This document shows, one piece after another, positions 17,496 through 24,798 of a stretch of DNA of 64,000 bases. How positions within the stretch are numbered: the first letter of the stretch is position 1; every line of letters begins with the position of its first letter. A program made the position numbers and the translations under genes. Source of the DNA: Variovorax gracilis (lineage in GTDB: Bacteria > Pseudomonadota > Gammaproteobacteria > Burkholderiales > Burkholderiaceae_C); the NCBI RefSeq assembly GCF_030317115.1, contig NZ_JASZYF010000001.1:806001-870000 (forward strand), in the 5' to 3' direction. The notes under the pieces are model-generated. The model did no database searches and was not told the DNA's origin. It saw only the letters and a program-made list of their open reading frames with translations.

Positions 17496-18274
17496 ACCAC
17501 GACGACCCAGTCACACGCAGTCCCTGGTCCGATTGGCGAGGAGCGACGCCGGCCCGCGTGGCCCTCGGCCGCGCAGGCGCCGGCATGCCAACGGACGAGG
17601 TGCTGCGCTTCGGCTGGGCGCACGCGATGGCGCGCGATGCGATCCATGCGGCGCTGGACGTGAAGGAACTGGAGGCGTCGCTTCACGCGGACGGTTGGGA
17701 GATCGCGCAGGTGCATAGCCGCGCGCAAGACCGGGCTGCCTATCTGCGCCGTCCCGACCTGGGCCGCCAACTGGAGCCCGACGACGCGTCGCGCCTGGCT
17801 GCAACGGGCGGCCCGCCCCGGGATGTCTGCATCGTGGTCGGCGACGGGCTTTCCTCTCTGGCCGTGAGCCGCCATGCCGTCCCGCTGCTGGCCGCGCTGC
17901 GCGAGCACCTGCCGCCGGAGCTTTCGTTGACGCCGATCGTGATCGCGTCGCAGGCCCGCGTCGCCCTCGCGGACGAGATTGCGGAAGCCTTCGGTTCACG
18001 GCTGTCGATCGTGCTGATCGGCGAGCGGCCCGGCCTCAGTTCGCCGGACAGTCTCGGGATCTACATCACGCACACGCCGAAGCGCGGCCGGCATGACGCC
18101 GAGCGCAACTGCATCTCGAACGTGCGGCCCGAGGGCCTCCCCTATCCGATGGCAGCCTTCAAGCTTGCATGGCTGGTCCGCGAAGCCTTCCGCCGGGGCC
18201 TGACCGGCATCGATCTGAAGGACGAAAGCGACCTCGCGGTGCTCCCATCGAACAGCGGCACCGCGCTCCTATGA
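17492..18274 (+). CDS. eutC: Ethanolamine ammonia-lyase small subunit
   Basis: Small subunit of ethanolamine ammonia-lyase, which helps bind adenosylcobalamin. 260 residues with RVALGRAGAGMPTDEVLRFG, the DGLSSLAV segment near residue 118, IGERPGLSSPDSLGIYIT and RNCISNVRPEGLPY, all conserved in EutC. Its ATG overlaps the eutB stop (ATGA), so the subunits are made in coupled fashion. It is followed 32 nt later by an AhpD-like gene. Confidence 0.96.
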   Translation: MNHDDPVTRSPWSDWRGATPARVALGRAGAGMPTDEVLRFGWAHAMARDAIHAALDVKELEASLHADGWEIAQVHSRAQDRAAYLRRPDLGRQLEPDDASRLAATGGPPRDVCIVVGDGLSSLAVSRHAVPLLAALREHLPPELSLTPIVIASQARVALADEIAEAFGSRLSIVLIGERPGLSSPDSLGIYITHTPKRGRHDAERNCISNVRPEGLPYPMAAFKLAWLVREAFRRGLTGIDLKDESDLAVLPSNSGTALL

Positions 18275-18306
18275 TGTCCTCGTGCCCCGCACATCAGGAG
18301 ACATTC

Positions 18307-18894
18307 ATGACCGAACGCTACCCCTTGGCCGAACTCAAGGACCTGCCCGACGACATCCGCGCCGCAGTGCTCGAAGTCCAGGAAAAGGCGGGTTTCGTCC
18401 CCAACGTGTTCCTCGCGCTGGCGCGCCGGCCGGCCGAATGGCGCGCCTTCTTCGCGTACCACGACGCGCTGATGCTCAAGGAAGAAGGGTCGCTCACCAA
18501 GGGCGACCGCGAGATGATCGTCACCGCCACCAGCGCAGCCAACCAGTGCCTCTACTGCGTGGTGGCGCACGGTGCGCTGCTGCGCATCTACGAGAAGAAG
18601 CCGCTGGTGGCCGATCAGGTCGCCGTCAACTGGCGAAAGGCCGACATCACGCCGCGCCAGCAGGCCATGCTCGCGTTCGCCATGAAAGCCTGCGAGCGCT
18701 CGCACGAAATCGACGAGAGCGATTTCCCGCCGCTGCATGCACACGGATTCAGCGACGACGACATCTGGGACATCGCCGCCATCACGGCGTTCTTCGGTCT
18801 TTCCAACCGCATGGCCAGCTTCAGCGGCATGCAGCCGAATCCCGAGTTCTACCTGATGGGCAGGCTGCCGCGCGAGAAGAAGCAGGCGGATTGA
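18307..18894 (+). CDS. Peroxidase-related protein, carboxymuconolactone decarboxylase / AhpD fold
   Basis: A 195-residue all-helical AhpD-like protein. The redox motif CLYCVVAHGALLR near residue 80 supplies the CxxC pair and downstream His of the alkylhydroperoxidase core. EKAGFVPNVFLALARRP at the N-terminus and FFGLSNRMASFSGM towards the C-terminus are typical of the 'uncharacterised peroxidase-related' subfamily. The start at 18307 follows CAGGAG. It may be transcribed with eutBC, but no functional link is known. Confidence 0.87.
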   Translation: MTERYPLAELKDLPDDIRAAVLEVQEKAGFVPNVFLALARRPAEWRAFFAYHDALMLKEEGSLTKGDREMIVTATSAANQCLYCVVAHGALLRIYEKKPLVADQVAVNWRKADITPRQQAMLAFAMKACERSHEIDESDFPPLHAHGFSDDDIWDIAAITAFFGLSNRMASFSGMQPNPEFYLMGRLPREKKQAD

Positions 18895-18907
18895 ACGCGC
18901 TGTCGCG

Positions 18908-20683
18908 TCAGTTGCTCGCGACGTTGCCTCCGCGGCAGGACGCCAGCGCGTCCAGCGCCGGCTTGTACGTGGGCGTGCTCACGTCCATCAGCCCCAGCAC
19001 CGTGTGATAGAGGTTGTCGTGGCTGAGCGGTGCATCCACGCCTGATTCCATGCACGTGCTCGCGAGCTTGCGCCGCGCCTTCATGCCGTCGCTCAACCAG
19101 GTCACCATCGGCACGTGCTTCTGCACCTCGGGCGCGAAACCATAGGGCACGCCGTGCAGGAACAGACCGTACTCGCCCAATGACTCGCCGTGATCGCTCA
19201 GGTAGAGGAGCGCAGGGTCGAACTGCCGGCTCTGGCCCTTGAGCCAGTCGATCGTCTTGCCCAGAAAGCGGTCGGTGTAGGCGATGGAGTTGTCATAGCC
19301 ATTGACCAGCTCGGTATGGCTGCATTCGGACAGCGCGTTCGTCTTGCACTCGGGCAGGAAGCGCTTCACGTCGGGCGAGGAGCGCTTGAAGTAGGACGGC
19401 CCATGGCTTCCCATCTGGTGCATGACCAGCACCACGCCCTTGCTGCGACGCTCGGCAGGCAATGCGGCCAGACGCTCGTCCAGGCCTCGAAGCATCACAT
19501 CGTCGAGGCATTCGTCGCCGTCGCAGAGCGCGGCCTGCACGCTCGGATCGAGATCCTGGAATGCCGACGCGTGCGGAACGCGATCGCAGACGCCCTTGCA
19601 GCCGCCAGCCTGGTTGTCGAGCCAGAACACCGCAAGGCCGGAGGCCTGCAGCACGTCCATGAGGTTTTCATATTCGTTCTTGCGCCCCTCGAATTCCTGC
19701 TTGCCCAGCGGCGAGAACATGCAGGGCACGGAAGCCAGCGTGTTGGTGCCGCAGGAACGCACGTCGCGGTAGCTCAACACGTGCCGCGCCGCGAGCTCCG
19801 GCGTGGTGTTGCGTGCGTAGCCATTGAGCCCGAAGTGATCGGCACGCGCCGTCTCGCCCACCACCAGCACGAACAGCGGCGGCCTGGCCTGCCCGGCGTA
19901 GCTTGCGCCCAGCGCAGTGCCGCCCGCCACGAGCATGAGCTTTCGGCTTTGCTTGAACATCGGCCGGATCGCCACCGTCGCGGCGGAGTAGAGGCTCGCC
20001 ATCGGATTCATCATGTAGCGCAGATGCACGTTGTTGCGCATCAGCGGTGCGAGCTGCCGGTTCATCGCGAGCGCTCCGCCTGCGGCGATCGCAGCGACAC
20101 TCAGCAGCAGCACTCCGTTGCGCCAGGCCTGCGAACCAAGGCGCTGCGGCCGGATCCGCACGCGCCACAGCGCCCATGCGGGCAGCGCGCTGACCAGCAG
20201 CACGTTGAACGCCATGCGCCAGCTCATCAGGTCGCGCACTTCGTTGGGGTCGGTCTGCACCGCGTTGGCCAGCATGCTGGGATCCATCACCACGCGATAG
20301 CTCAGCATGTAGTGCTGCACCACCGCGGCCAGCACCACGACCCCGAACCAGAGCGGCTTCATCCAGCGCGTCCAGGCCGTGAACGACAGGATGGCCACGG
20401 TGCCGCACACGGTGAGCAAGGCCATGAGCGCGATCGTCGGCAGGTACACGCTGGGCGCTCCGCCGATGCGCGCGAGTTCGCTCCACAGCGGCACGTTGGC
20501 GGCGAGGGCGAGATAGAGCGTGAGCCAGACAACGACAGTGCGGGGCGAACGCGGGCGCGCGAACCAGTCGTCGATGGACTCCAGGAGTCCAAGCAACGGA
20601 ACCGTCGAGGGGATTCGGACTGAGGCGCCTAGGGAGACGCGATCTTGGGGAAGGGGCGTGGATTGCACGCGAGAACCGGGCAT
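18908..20683 (-). CDS. eptA: Phosphoethanolamine transferase, EptA/sulfatase superfamily
   Basis: Inner-membrane enzyme expected to add phosphoethanolamine to lipid A on the periplasmic side. 591 residues: about five hydrophobic segments between 45 and 215, then a soluble alkaline-phosphatase-like domain. The catalytic region reads VVGETARADHFGLNGYARNT, followed by SCGTNTLASVPCMF, which carries the Thr nucleophile of EptA-type enzymes. Zinc ligands are suggested by HQMGSHGPSYFKR and YLSDHGESLG. It lies 57 nt after the PAP2 gene on the same strand, and both are divergent from a PmrAB-like pair. The substrate is inferred from family and context. Confidence 0.88.
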   Translation of the reverse strand: MPGSRVQSTPLPQDRVSLGASVRIPSTVPLLGLLESIDDWFARPRSPRTVVVWLTLYLALAANVPLWSELARIGGAPSVYLPTIALMALLTVCGTVAILSFTAWTRWMKPLWFGVVVLAAVVQHYMLSYRVVMDPSMLANAVQTDPNEVRDLMSWRMAFNVLLVSALPAWALWRVRIRPQRLGSQAWRNGVLLLSVAAIAAGGALAMNRQLAPLMRNNVHLRYMMNPMASLYSAATVAIRPMFKQSRKLMLVAGGTALGASYAGQARPPLFVLVVGETARADHFGLNGYARNTTPELAARHVLSYRDVRSCGTNTLASVPCMFSPLGKQEFEGRKNEYENLMDVLQASGLAVFWLDNQAGGCKGVCDRVPHASAFQDLDPSVQAALCDGDECLDDVMLRGLDERLAALPAERRSKGVVLVMHQMGSHGPSYFKRSSPDVKRFLPECKTNALSECSHTELVNGYDNSIAYTDRFLGKTIDWLKGQSRQFDPALLYLSDHGESLGEYGLFLHGVPYGFAPEVQKHVPMVTWLSDGMKARRKLASTCMESGVDAPLSHDNLYHTVLGLMDVSTPTYKPALDALASCRGGNVASN

Positions 20684-20740
20684 CCCCCGAGACTAGAAAC
20701 CGGGACTGAAAAGTCGCTGAACAAGTCGATCAGGTTTCGT

Positions 20741-21457
20741 TCATCTTTGCCGTGGCTCGGTCAAGGACGAGCCGTACCCCAGGCGCCACCACCCAGGGCT
20801 TCGGGCTGCGACATCGATGGCGAAGGCCGTGACCCAGCACACCCAGGCCGTCCACAAGGTGTGGCTCATGTAGTGGGCGCCGCGAAGCTGCTGCGACAGC
20901 CCCAGCACCAGCCCTGCCGCCAAGGCGCAGGCAAGCCATGCACGCGCAATGCCGGGCGACGAGCGGCGGAACGCGAAATAGCCACCGAGGTAGGCAAAAC
21001 CGGCGGATGCATGGCCCGCGGGAAAGCAGTTGCCGCCGCCGCCGTCGCGCACGCCCCAGGCCCAATGCGAGACGTAGTGCGCCACGCCGCCGAAGGCCTG
21101 CAGGTCCCACGGGCAGCTGGTGGTGCTCGTGTACTTGACGAGGGAAACGACCATGACCGAAGCCAGCGTGGTCAGCGCAAGCTGCGCCCGTTCGCCGGCG
21201 CTCAATCGGCGAAGAATCCAGACCGGCCACCGGATGGAGATGAAGAGCGCAGTGACCAGCACCCAGCTCAAGTTCCGCGCGCCCTCATGCATCACCTTGA
21301 CCAGGAACCAGTGCTCGCGCCACGGAAATCCCACCGGCGTGCCCGCCCAGGTAGCCAGCGCGACGTCCAAGCCCGCTGCGTCCCACGCGAGCAGCAGGGC
21401 CAGGGCCAGGAGTGTGAGAGCGAGAGGGCCGGTGTTGGAGACGGCAGAACGGGTCAT
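20741..21457 (-). CDS. PAP2-family membrane phosphatase
   Basis: A 238-residue integral membrane phosphatase with about six hydrophobic segments. The core motifs are present with variation. Motif 1 reads K-YTSTTS-CP, with Cys where classic PAP2 has Arg. Motif 2 is CFPAGHASAG, and motif 3 is RGAHYMSH, with His where the last Asp normally sits. As far as I recall, this CPWDL/RGAH form recurs in a subgroup found beside eptA genes, so it is probably active. It likely dephosphorylates lipid A or undecaprenyl lipid, and is co-transcribed with the EptA gene downstream. Confidence 0.85.
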   Translation of the reverse strand: MTRSAVSNTGPLALTLLALALLLAWDAAGLDVALATWAGTPVGFPWREHWFLVKVMHEGARNLSWVLVTALFISIRWPVWILRRLSAGERAQLALTTLASVMVVSLVKYTSTTSCPWDLQAFGGVAHYVSHWAWGVRDGGGGNCFPAGHASAGFAYLGGYFAFRRSSPGIARAWLACALAAGLVLGLSQQLRGAHYMSHTLWTAWVCWVTAFAIDVAARSPGWWRLGYGSSLTEPRQR

Positions 21458-21461
21458 CAGG

Positions 21462-21484
21462 GCCGCCAGCTTAGTTTCGGCGGC
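21462..21484. promoter_or_regulatory. Inverted repeat between the PAP2 gene and the two-component system
   Basis: GCCGCC (21462-21467) and GGCGGC (21479-21484) are exact inverted arms around 11 nt. The dyad sits in the 79-bp divergent intergenic region and is a candidate operator or short hairpin. GC-rich dyads arise by chance in this genome, so support is modest. Confidence 0.35.
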
Positions 21485-21536
21485 TGAACCGAGCCTGAAG
21501 CGGCACTAGACTCCTGACTTTCGAAAGGACGGCGCC

Positions 21537-22214
21537 GTGCGCATATTGCTGGTCGAAGACGACACCGCTCTGGCGAGCGCAGTCTGCAGCTATCTGGAGG
21601 CCAAGGCCTTCGTGGTCGATGTGGCCCCGGGTCTCGCGGAAGCGCGCGCGGCGCTTTCCGCCGTGCAATACGCTGCCGTGCTGCTCGACCTGCACCTGGG
21701 CGATGGCGATGGCCTCTCCCTGCTCCCCACGGTGCGCGCCCTGCGCGACCGCCCCATCGTGATCGTGCTGACCGCGCGCGACCAGGTCACCGACCGTATT
21801 CGAGGGCTGGACGCCGGCGCCGACGACTACCTGATCAAGCCCTACGACCCCGCAGAACTGTTGGCCCGGCTGCGCGCGGTAGAGCGCCGGCGCAGCGCCA
21901 GCAGCTCGCCGGTGGTTCATCTCGGCACGCTGGAGATCGACCTGGGTCGCGACATGGTGCGCAAGGACGGAATGCCCGTCACGCTCACGCAAAAGGAATG
22001 GGCGCTGCTTCGCGTGATGGCGACACGCCCCGACCGCATCCACACGCGCGAGAACCTCGCCGACGCGCTCTACGGCTTCGGCGACGAGGCCGACAGCAAC
22101 ACGCTCGAAGTCTTCATCAGCCGCCTGCGCCGCAAGCTCGGCCGCAACCACATCCAGACCCTGCGCGGGCTGGGCTACCGGCTGTCGTTCGCACCGGAAG
22201 AAGAAGACGAATGA
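21537..22214 (+). CDS. OmpR-family response regulator (PmrA/QseB-like)
   Basis: 225 residues. The receiver domain has the acidic pocket at VEDD (8-9), the phospho-acceptor Asp51 in LLDLHLGD, the switch Thr in VLTARD and Lys in LIKPYD. The C-terminal winged helix ends FISRLRRKLG…LRGLGYRLSF. Initiation is at GTG 21537, after GAAAGGA. It overlaps the sensor kinase by 4 nt (ATGA). Being divergent from PAP2-eptA genes, it probably regulates lipid A modification, as PmrA does; that is inference from context. Confidence 0.93.
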   Translation: MRILLVEDDTALASAVCSYLEAKAFVVDVAPGLAEARAALSAVQYAAVLLDLHLGDGDGLSLLPTVRALRDRPIVIVLTARDQVTDRIRGLDAGADDYLIKPYDPAELLARLRAVERRRSASSSPVVHLGTLEIDLGRDMVRKDGMPVTLTQKEWALLRVMATRPDRIHTRENLADALYGFGDEADSNTLEVFISRLRRKLGRNHIQTLRGLGYRLSFAPEEEDE

Positions 22215-23581
22215 ACTTCAGCTTCCTGCAGCAGGCTCGCCTCGAACCGCTGGGCCGGCACGATTCGCTCGCGGGCCGACTCACGCGCACGCTCATCGTC
22301 TGGGTGGGCGGGGTCTGGCTCCTGTGCGTGCTCGGCGTGGTCTGGTACGTGGACCGCGAAATCAACCACAACTTCGACAACGAACTGGTGGAAGTCTCGC
22401 ACCGCATGTTCGACATGGCCGTTCAGGAACTCGAAAAGCTCCGGCATGAGAACCCCGACGCGCGCTCCCCGCTGATCGCACCGCCGCAGCTCTTCTCGAC
22501 CGACGCGGTGGTCTACCAGGTTGTCGACACACACGAGCGCGTGCTGCTGCGTTCGGCCGAGGCGCCGGTCAACGCCTTCGACGTGCCGCTCGCTCCCGGC
22601 TTCGCCAACACCGAACCCTGGCGGATCTACACCGTGCGGCATCCTTCGCGCGACCTGTTCTTCCAGGTCGCCGACCCGCTGGACGAGCGGCGCACCGCTC
22701 TCAACCGCACGCTGCTTGGCCTGATCATTCCACTCGGTGCAGTGCTTCCCTTGCTCGCGCTGGTGCTGCGCAACGTGGCGCGCACCGAACTGCGCGTGCT
22801 GCAGCAACTGGCCGGCGAGATCGAGCAGCGCAGCGGCACAGACCTGCGCCCGATCCAACTCCCCGGGCTGCCCAAGGAGCTGCGCTCGGTCGGCGACCAC
22901 GTCAACCAGTTGCTCGAACGCCTCTCGCAATCGCTGGACGTCGAGCGGGCACTGGCGGCGAATGCGGCGCACGAACTCCGCACGCCGCTCGCGGCCGCAC
23001 GGCTGCGACTGCAGACCGCGCTCGAGCATGATCTGAAGCGCGATGAAGTCCTGGCTGCGCTCGAGGCCTTGCAGGTGCTCGGCCATCGGACCGAAAAGCT
23101 GCTGCAACTCTCGAGGGCCGAATCCGGCGCCTCCCTGACGCGCGCGCGGATCGACCTGGTCCAGCTCGCCGGCACGGTCGCACAGGAGTTCTGGCAGGAC
23201 CCGCGAGCGAACGAGCGCCTGAAGCTGAAGGTGCCCGAGGACGAACCGCCGATGGCGCTGGGCGATGTCGATGCACTGGCGATAGCGCTGCGCAACCTGA
23301 TCGAAAACGCGCTGCGCTACGGCAGCGGCCGGGTCGTGATCGAGGTGATGGCGCCCTGCACGCTGTCGGTGCGCGACTTCGGCCCCGGAGTCAGCCCCGA
23401 CCAGTTGCGCACGCTGCAGCAGCGCCACGTGCGCCACGGCTCCGATCGCGCCGGCTACGGGCTCGGGCTATCGATCGTCGGCACCATCGTCGAGAAGCTG
23501 GGCGCGCGGCTCGAACTGGCATCGCCGCCCCATGGCGCTGCAACCGGCTTCGAAGCGCGCATCGTGCTGCGCCCTGCATAG
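22211..23581 (+). CDS. Membrane sensor histidine kinase (PmrB/QseC-like)
   Basis: 456 residues. Two membrane segments (about 28-47 and 168-187) flank a periplasmic domain of ~120 residues with FSTDAVVYQVVDTHERVLLR, the pattern of the 2CSK-N/QseC sensor domain. The phospho-acceptor His254 lies in NAAHELRTPLAAAR; the kinase core has LRNLIENALRYG (N box), VRDFGPGVS (G1) and GYGLGLSIVGTI (G2). It is coupled to the response regulator by an ATGA overlap. The periplasmic ligand is unknown; Fe/Al ions, polymyxin or signals like those of QseC are candidates only. Confidence 0.93.
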   Translation: MNFSFLQQARLEPLGRHDSLAGRLTRTLIVWVGGVWLLCVLGVVWYVDREINHNFDNELVEVSHRMFDMAVQELEKLRHENPDARSPLIAPPQLFSTDAVVYQVVDTHERVLLRSAEAPVNAFDVPLAPGFANTEPWRIYTVRHPSRDLFFQVADPLDERRTALNRTLLGLIIPLGAVLPLLALVLRNVARTELRVLQQLAGEIEQRSGTDLRPIQLPGLPKELRSVGDHVNQLLERLSQSLDVERALAANAAHELRTPLAAARLRLQTALEHDLKRDEVLAALEALQVLGHRTEKLLQLSRAESGASLTRARIDLVQLAGTVAQEFWQDPRANERLKLKVPEDEPPMALGDVDALAIALRNLIENALRYGSGRVVIEVMAPCTLSVRDFGPGVSPDQLRTLQQRHVRHGSDRAGYGLGLSIVGTIVEKLGARLELASPPHGAATGFEARIVLRPA

Positions 23582-23599
23582 CTTCCGAAACTGCAGCAG

Positions 23600-23621
23600 G
23601 TCAGGCGTCAGTCAGGCGTCA
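23600..23621. repeat. Perfect tandem repeat of an 11-mer upstream of leader element A
   Basis: GTCAGGCGTCA occurs twice head to tail (23600-23610, 23611-23621), directly after the upstream kinase stop and 18 nt before the putative -35 of element A. An 11-bp period places both half-sites on one face of the helix, the geometry used by OmpR/PhoB-family regulators, two of which are encoded on either side. Confidence 0.6.
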
Positions 23622-23639
23622 CAAGGTAAGAAAAAAGGT

Positions 23640-23668
23640 TTGCTATTTCACATAACCTTCCATACATT
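23640..23668 (+). promoter_or_regulatory. Putative sigma70-like promoter of element A
   Basis: TTGCTA (23640-23645) and TACATT (23663-23668) are separated by 17 nt, each matching the consensus at 4 of 6 positions. Both hexamers are unchanged in copy B. Transcription would start near 23675, just before the 5' hairpin. Confidence 0.5.
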
Positions 23669-23679
23669 TGATACCGCTG

Positions 23680-23694
23680 GTTGCGTAAAGCAAC
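23680..23694 (+). other. 5' hairpin of element A
   Basis: GTTGC-GTAAA-GCAAC forms a perfect 5-bp stem with a 5-nt loop, identical in copy B (36376-36390). It would sit within a few bases of the predicted transcript start, where hairpins often protect mRNA 5' ends or take part in leader control. Confidence 0.5.
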
Positions 23695-23789
23695 GCGGCA
23701 CTCGACCACCGCTGATCGTCTGCGAAGGCAGGCGACCCCCGGCGAGCCGACATCGGTCCAGAGAAGATCTATGTCCGGAGGAGACAAAA

Positions 23790-23921
23790 ATGCATTCGTC
23801 GAAAGTCATCTTTCGATCAGGGTTCGGCCGACGCCCCACCGGCGCGGACCCCAGCGCCCGACCCTCGCGCGCCACGGCCCTGCGCTATCTGCGCGGGCGA
23901 CGACACAAGCTTCGTCCTTAG
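23790..23921 (+). CDS. Small basic protein of element A (43 aa), family unknown
   Basis: ATG at 23790 has GGAGGAG 7-13 nt upstream and opens a 43-codon frame. The product begins MHSSK and ends ALRYLRGRRHKLRP; it is very basic and lacks a signal peptide or membrane segment. The paralogous ORF in element B ends ALRYLHGQRHKLRQ. Across the last 15 codons the two genes differ by four synonymous changes (including CTT to TTG for Leu) and four substitutions. That is a coding signature. It could be a leader peptide controlling the downstream two-component operon or an independent small protein. No known family was recognised. Confidence 0.7.
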   Translation: MHSSKVIFRSGFGRRPTGADPSARPSRATALRYLRGRRHKLRP

Positions 23922-23938
23922 CGCCATCAGGCGACTGG

Positions 23939-23954
23939 GCCTTTTCGCAAAGGC
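23939..23954 (+). other. Conserved UUCG-type hairpin after the element A small ORF
   Basis: GCCTTT-TCGC-AAAGGC, a perfect 6-bp stem starting 17 nt after the small ORF stop. Copy B keeps the same stem with TCGT in the loop. No U-tract follows, so it is not a standard terminator. It may act in anti-termination, translation coupling or RNA stability. Confidence 0.5.
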
Positions 23955-24108
23955 TGTCCAGTCCCTTTCATCACAAGACAGCAAGTATTCGTAACTCATC
24001 TCGGCCCGAGTGAGCACTCGCGCTCGTGCCGGGGCTGGACGGTCGCAGCCGCTTCGAGGGGGGCCGTCGTATGCGTGGTCGATCGGTTTCGCGCAGTCAG
24101 GAGATTCC

Positions 24109-24798
24109 ATGCGCCTGCTCTTGGTCGAGGACAGCGAACTGTTGGGAACTGCCGTTCACAAGGGCCTGGTGCGGTCCGGCTACGCCGTGGACTGGACTCG
24201 TTCAGGCAAGGAGGTGCTTTCTTCGCTCGCATCGTGCAGCTATGACTGCGTCCTCCTCGACCTCGGCTTGCCCGATGTCTCCGGCGACCTGCTGCTCAAG
24301 AGCATCCGCTCCCGGGGCATTCCTGTTTCGGTGATCGTCATCACCGCGCGGTGCGGCATCCAGGATCGGGTGCGCCTGCTCGACATGGGTGCCGACGACT
24401 ACATGGTCAAGCCCCTGGACCTGGACGAAGTGGCCTCGCGGGTCAGGGCTGTGCTGCGCCGGGTCCACGGCAAGGCGCCGGGCTCGACGGAACCGGAGCA
24501 CGGCCCGTTGAAGCTGTACCCCTCCCACCGCATGGCGACCTGGCATGGCGAGGTCGTACCGTTGACCAACAAGGAGTTCTGGCTGCTGGAGATTCTGGTG
24601 CGCCGCAAGAATCAGGTGCTTTCGCGCGCCCAGATCGAGGAGGCGCTCTACACCTTCGATGCCGAGGTCGAAAGCAACGCGGTCGAGGTCCACGTTCACT
24701 ACCTGCGGCGCAAGTTTTCGGCAGACCTGATCCAGACGGTGCGAGGCGTCGGCTATCAACTCGGGCCCGAGCCCCGAGCCCGGAATGAACAAGCGTAG
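24109..24798 (+). CDS. OmpR-family response regulator of the secretion locus
   Basis: 229 residues: receiver with VEDSE, phospho-acceptor Asp51 (LLDLGLPD), switch Thr in VITARCG and Lys in MVKPLD; then a winged helix ending YLRRKFSADLIQTVRGVGYQ. It resembles the PmrA/QseB group. The start at 24109 follows CAGGAG. The gene overlaps the kinase gene by 14 nt. It follows leader element A and faces the type I secretion genes, so it is the best candidate regulator of the RTX peroxidase. Confidence 0.93.
   Translation: MRLLLVEDSELLGTAVHKGLVRSGYAVDWTRSGKEVLSSLASCSYDCVLLDLGLPDVSGDLLLKSIRSRGIPVSVIVITARCGIQDRVRLLDMGADDYMVKPLDLDEVASRVRAVLRRVHGKAPGSTEPEHGPLKLYPSHRMATWHGEVVPLTNKEFWLLEILVRRKNQVLSRAQIEEALYTFDAEVESNAVEVHVHYLRRKFSADLIQTVRGVGYQLGPEPRARNEQA

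Larger units (their letters stand above)
23627..24013 (+). repeat. Leader element A, paralogue of element B at 36322-36732
   Basis: This ~390-bp noncoding-plus-sORF element recurs 12.7 kb downstream in the same orientation. Block 1 (23627-23707) differs from copy B at only three bases and one indel in 81 nt. A second block (about 23743-23792) includes the Shine-Dalgarno and start of a small ORF. A third block (about 23876-24013) includes the ORF tail, a hairpin and the ATTCGTAACTC segment. The middles have diverged. It precedes the response-regulator gene at 24109 by 95 nt, so it is presumably that operon's leader. I do not recognise it as a known RNA family or mobile element. Confidence 0.85.

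Noticed and set aside
23532..23789. Upstream in-frame extension of the element A small ORF into the previous kinase gene
   Set aside because: In element B an indel breaks the corresponding upstream frame, and the strong Shine-Dalgarno lies just before 23790.
23939..23954. GCCTTT-TCGC-AAAGGC hairpin considered as an intrinsic terminator
   Set aside because: No T-tract follows in either copy and both copies lie upstream of genes that need to be transcribed.
23627..24013. Leader element considered as an insertion sequence or MITE
   Set aside because: No terminal inverted repeats or target-site duplications are visible, and the copies are conserved in blocks (promoter, start, ORF tail, hairpin) rather than uniformly.
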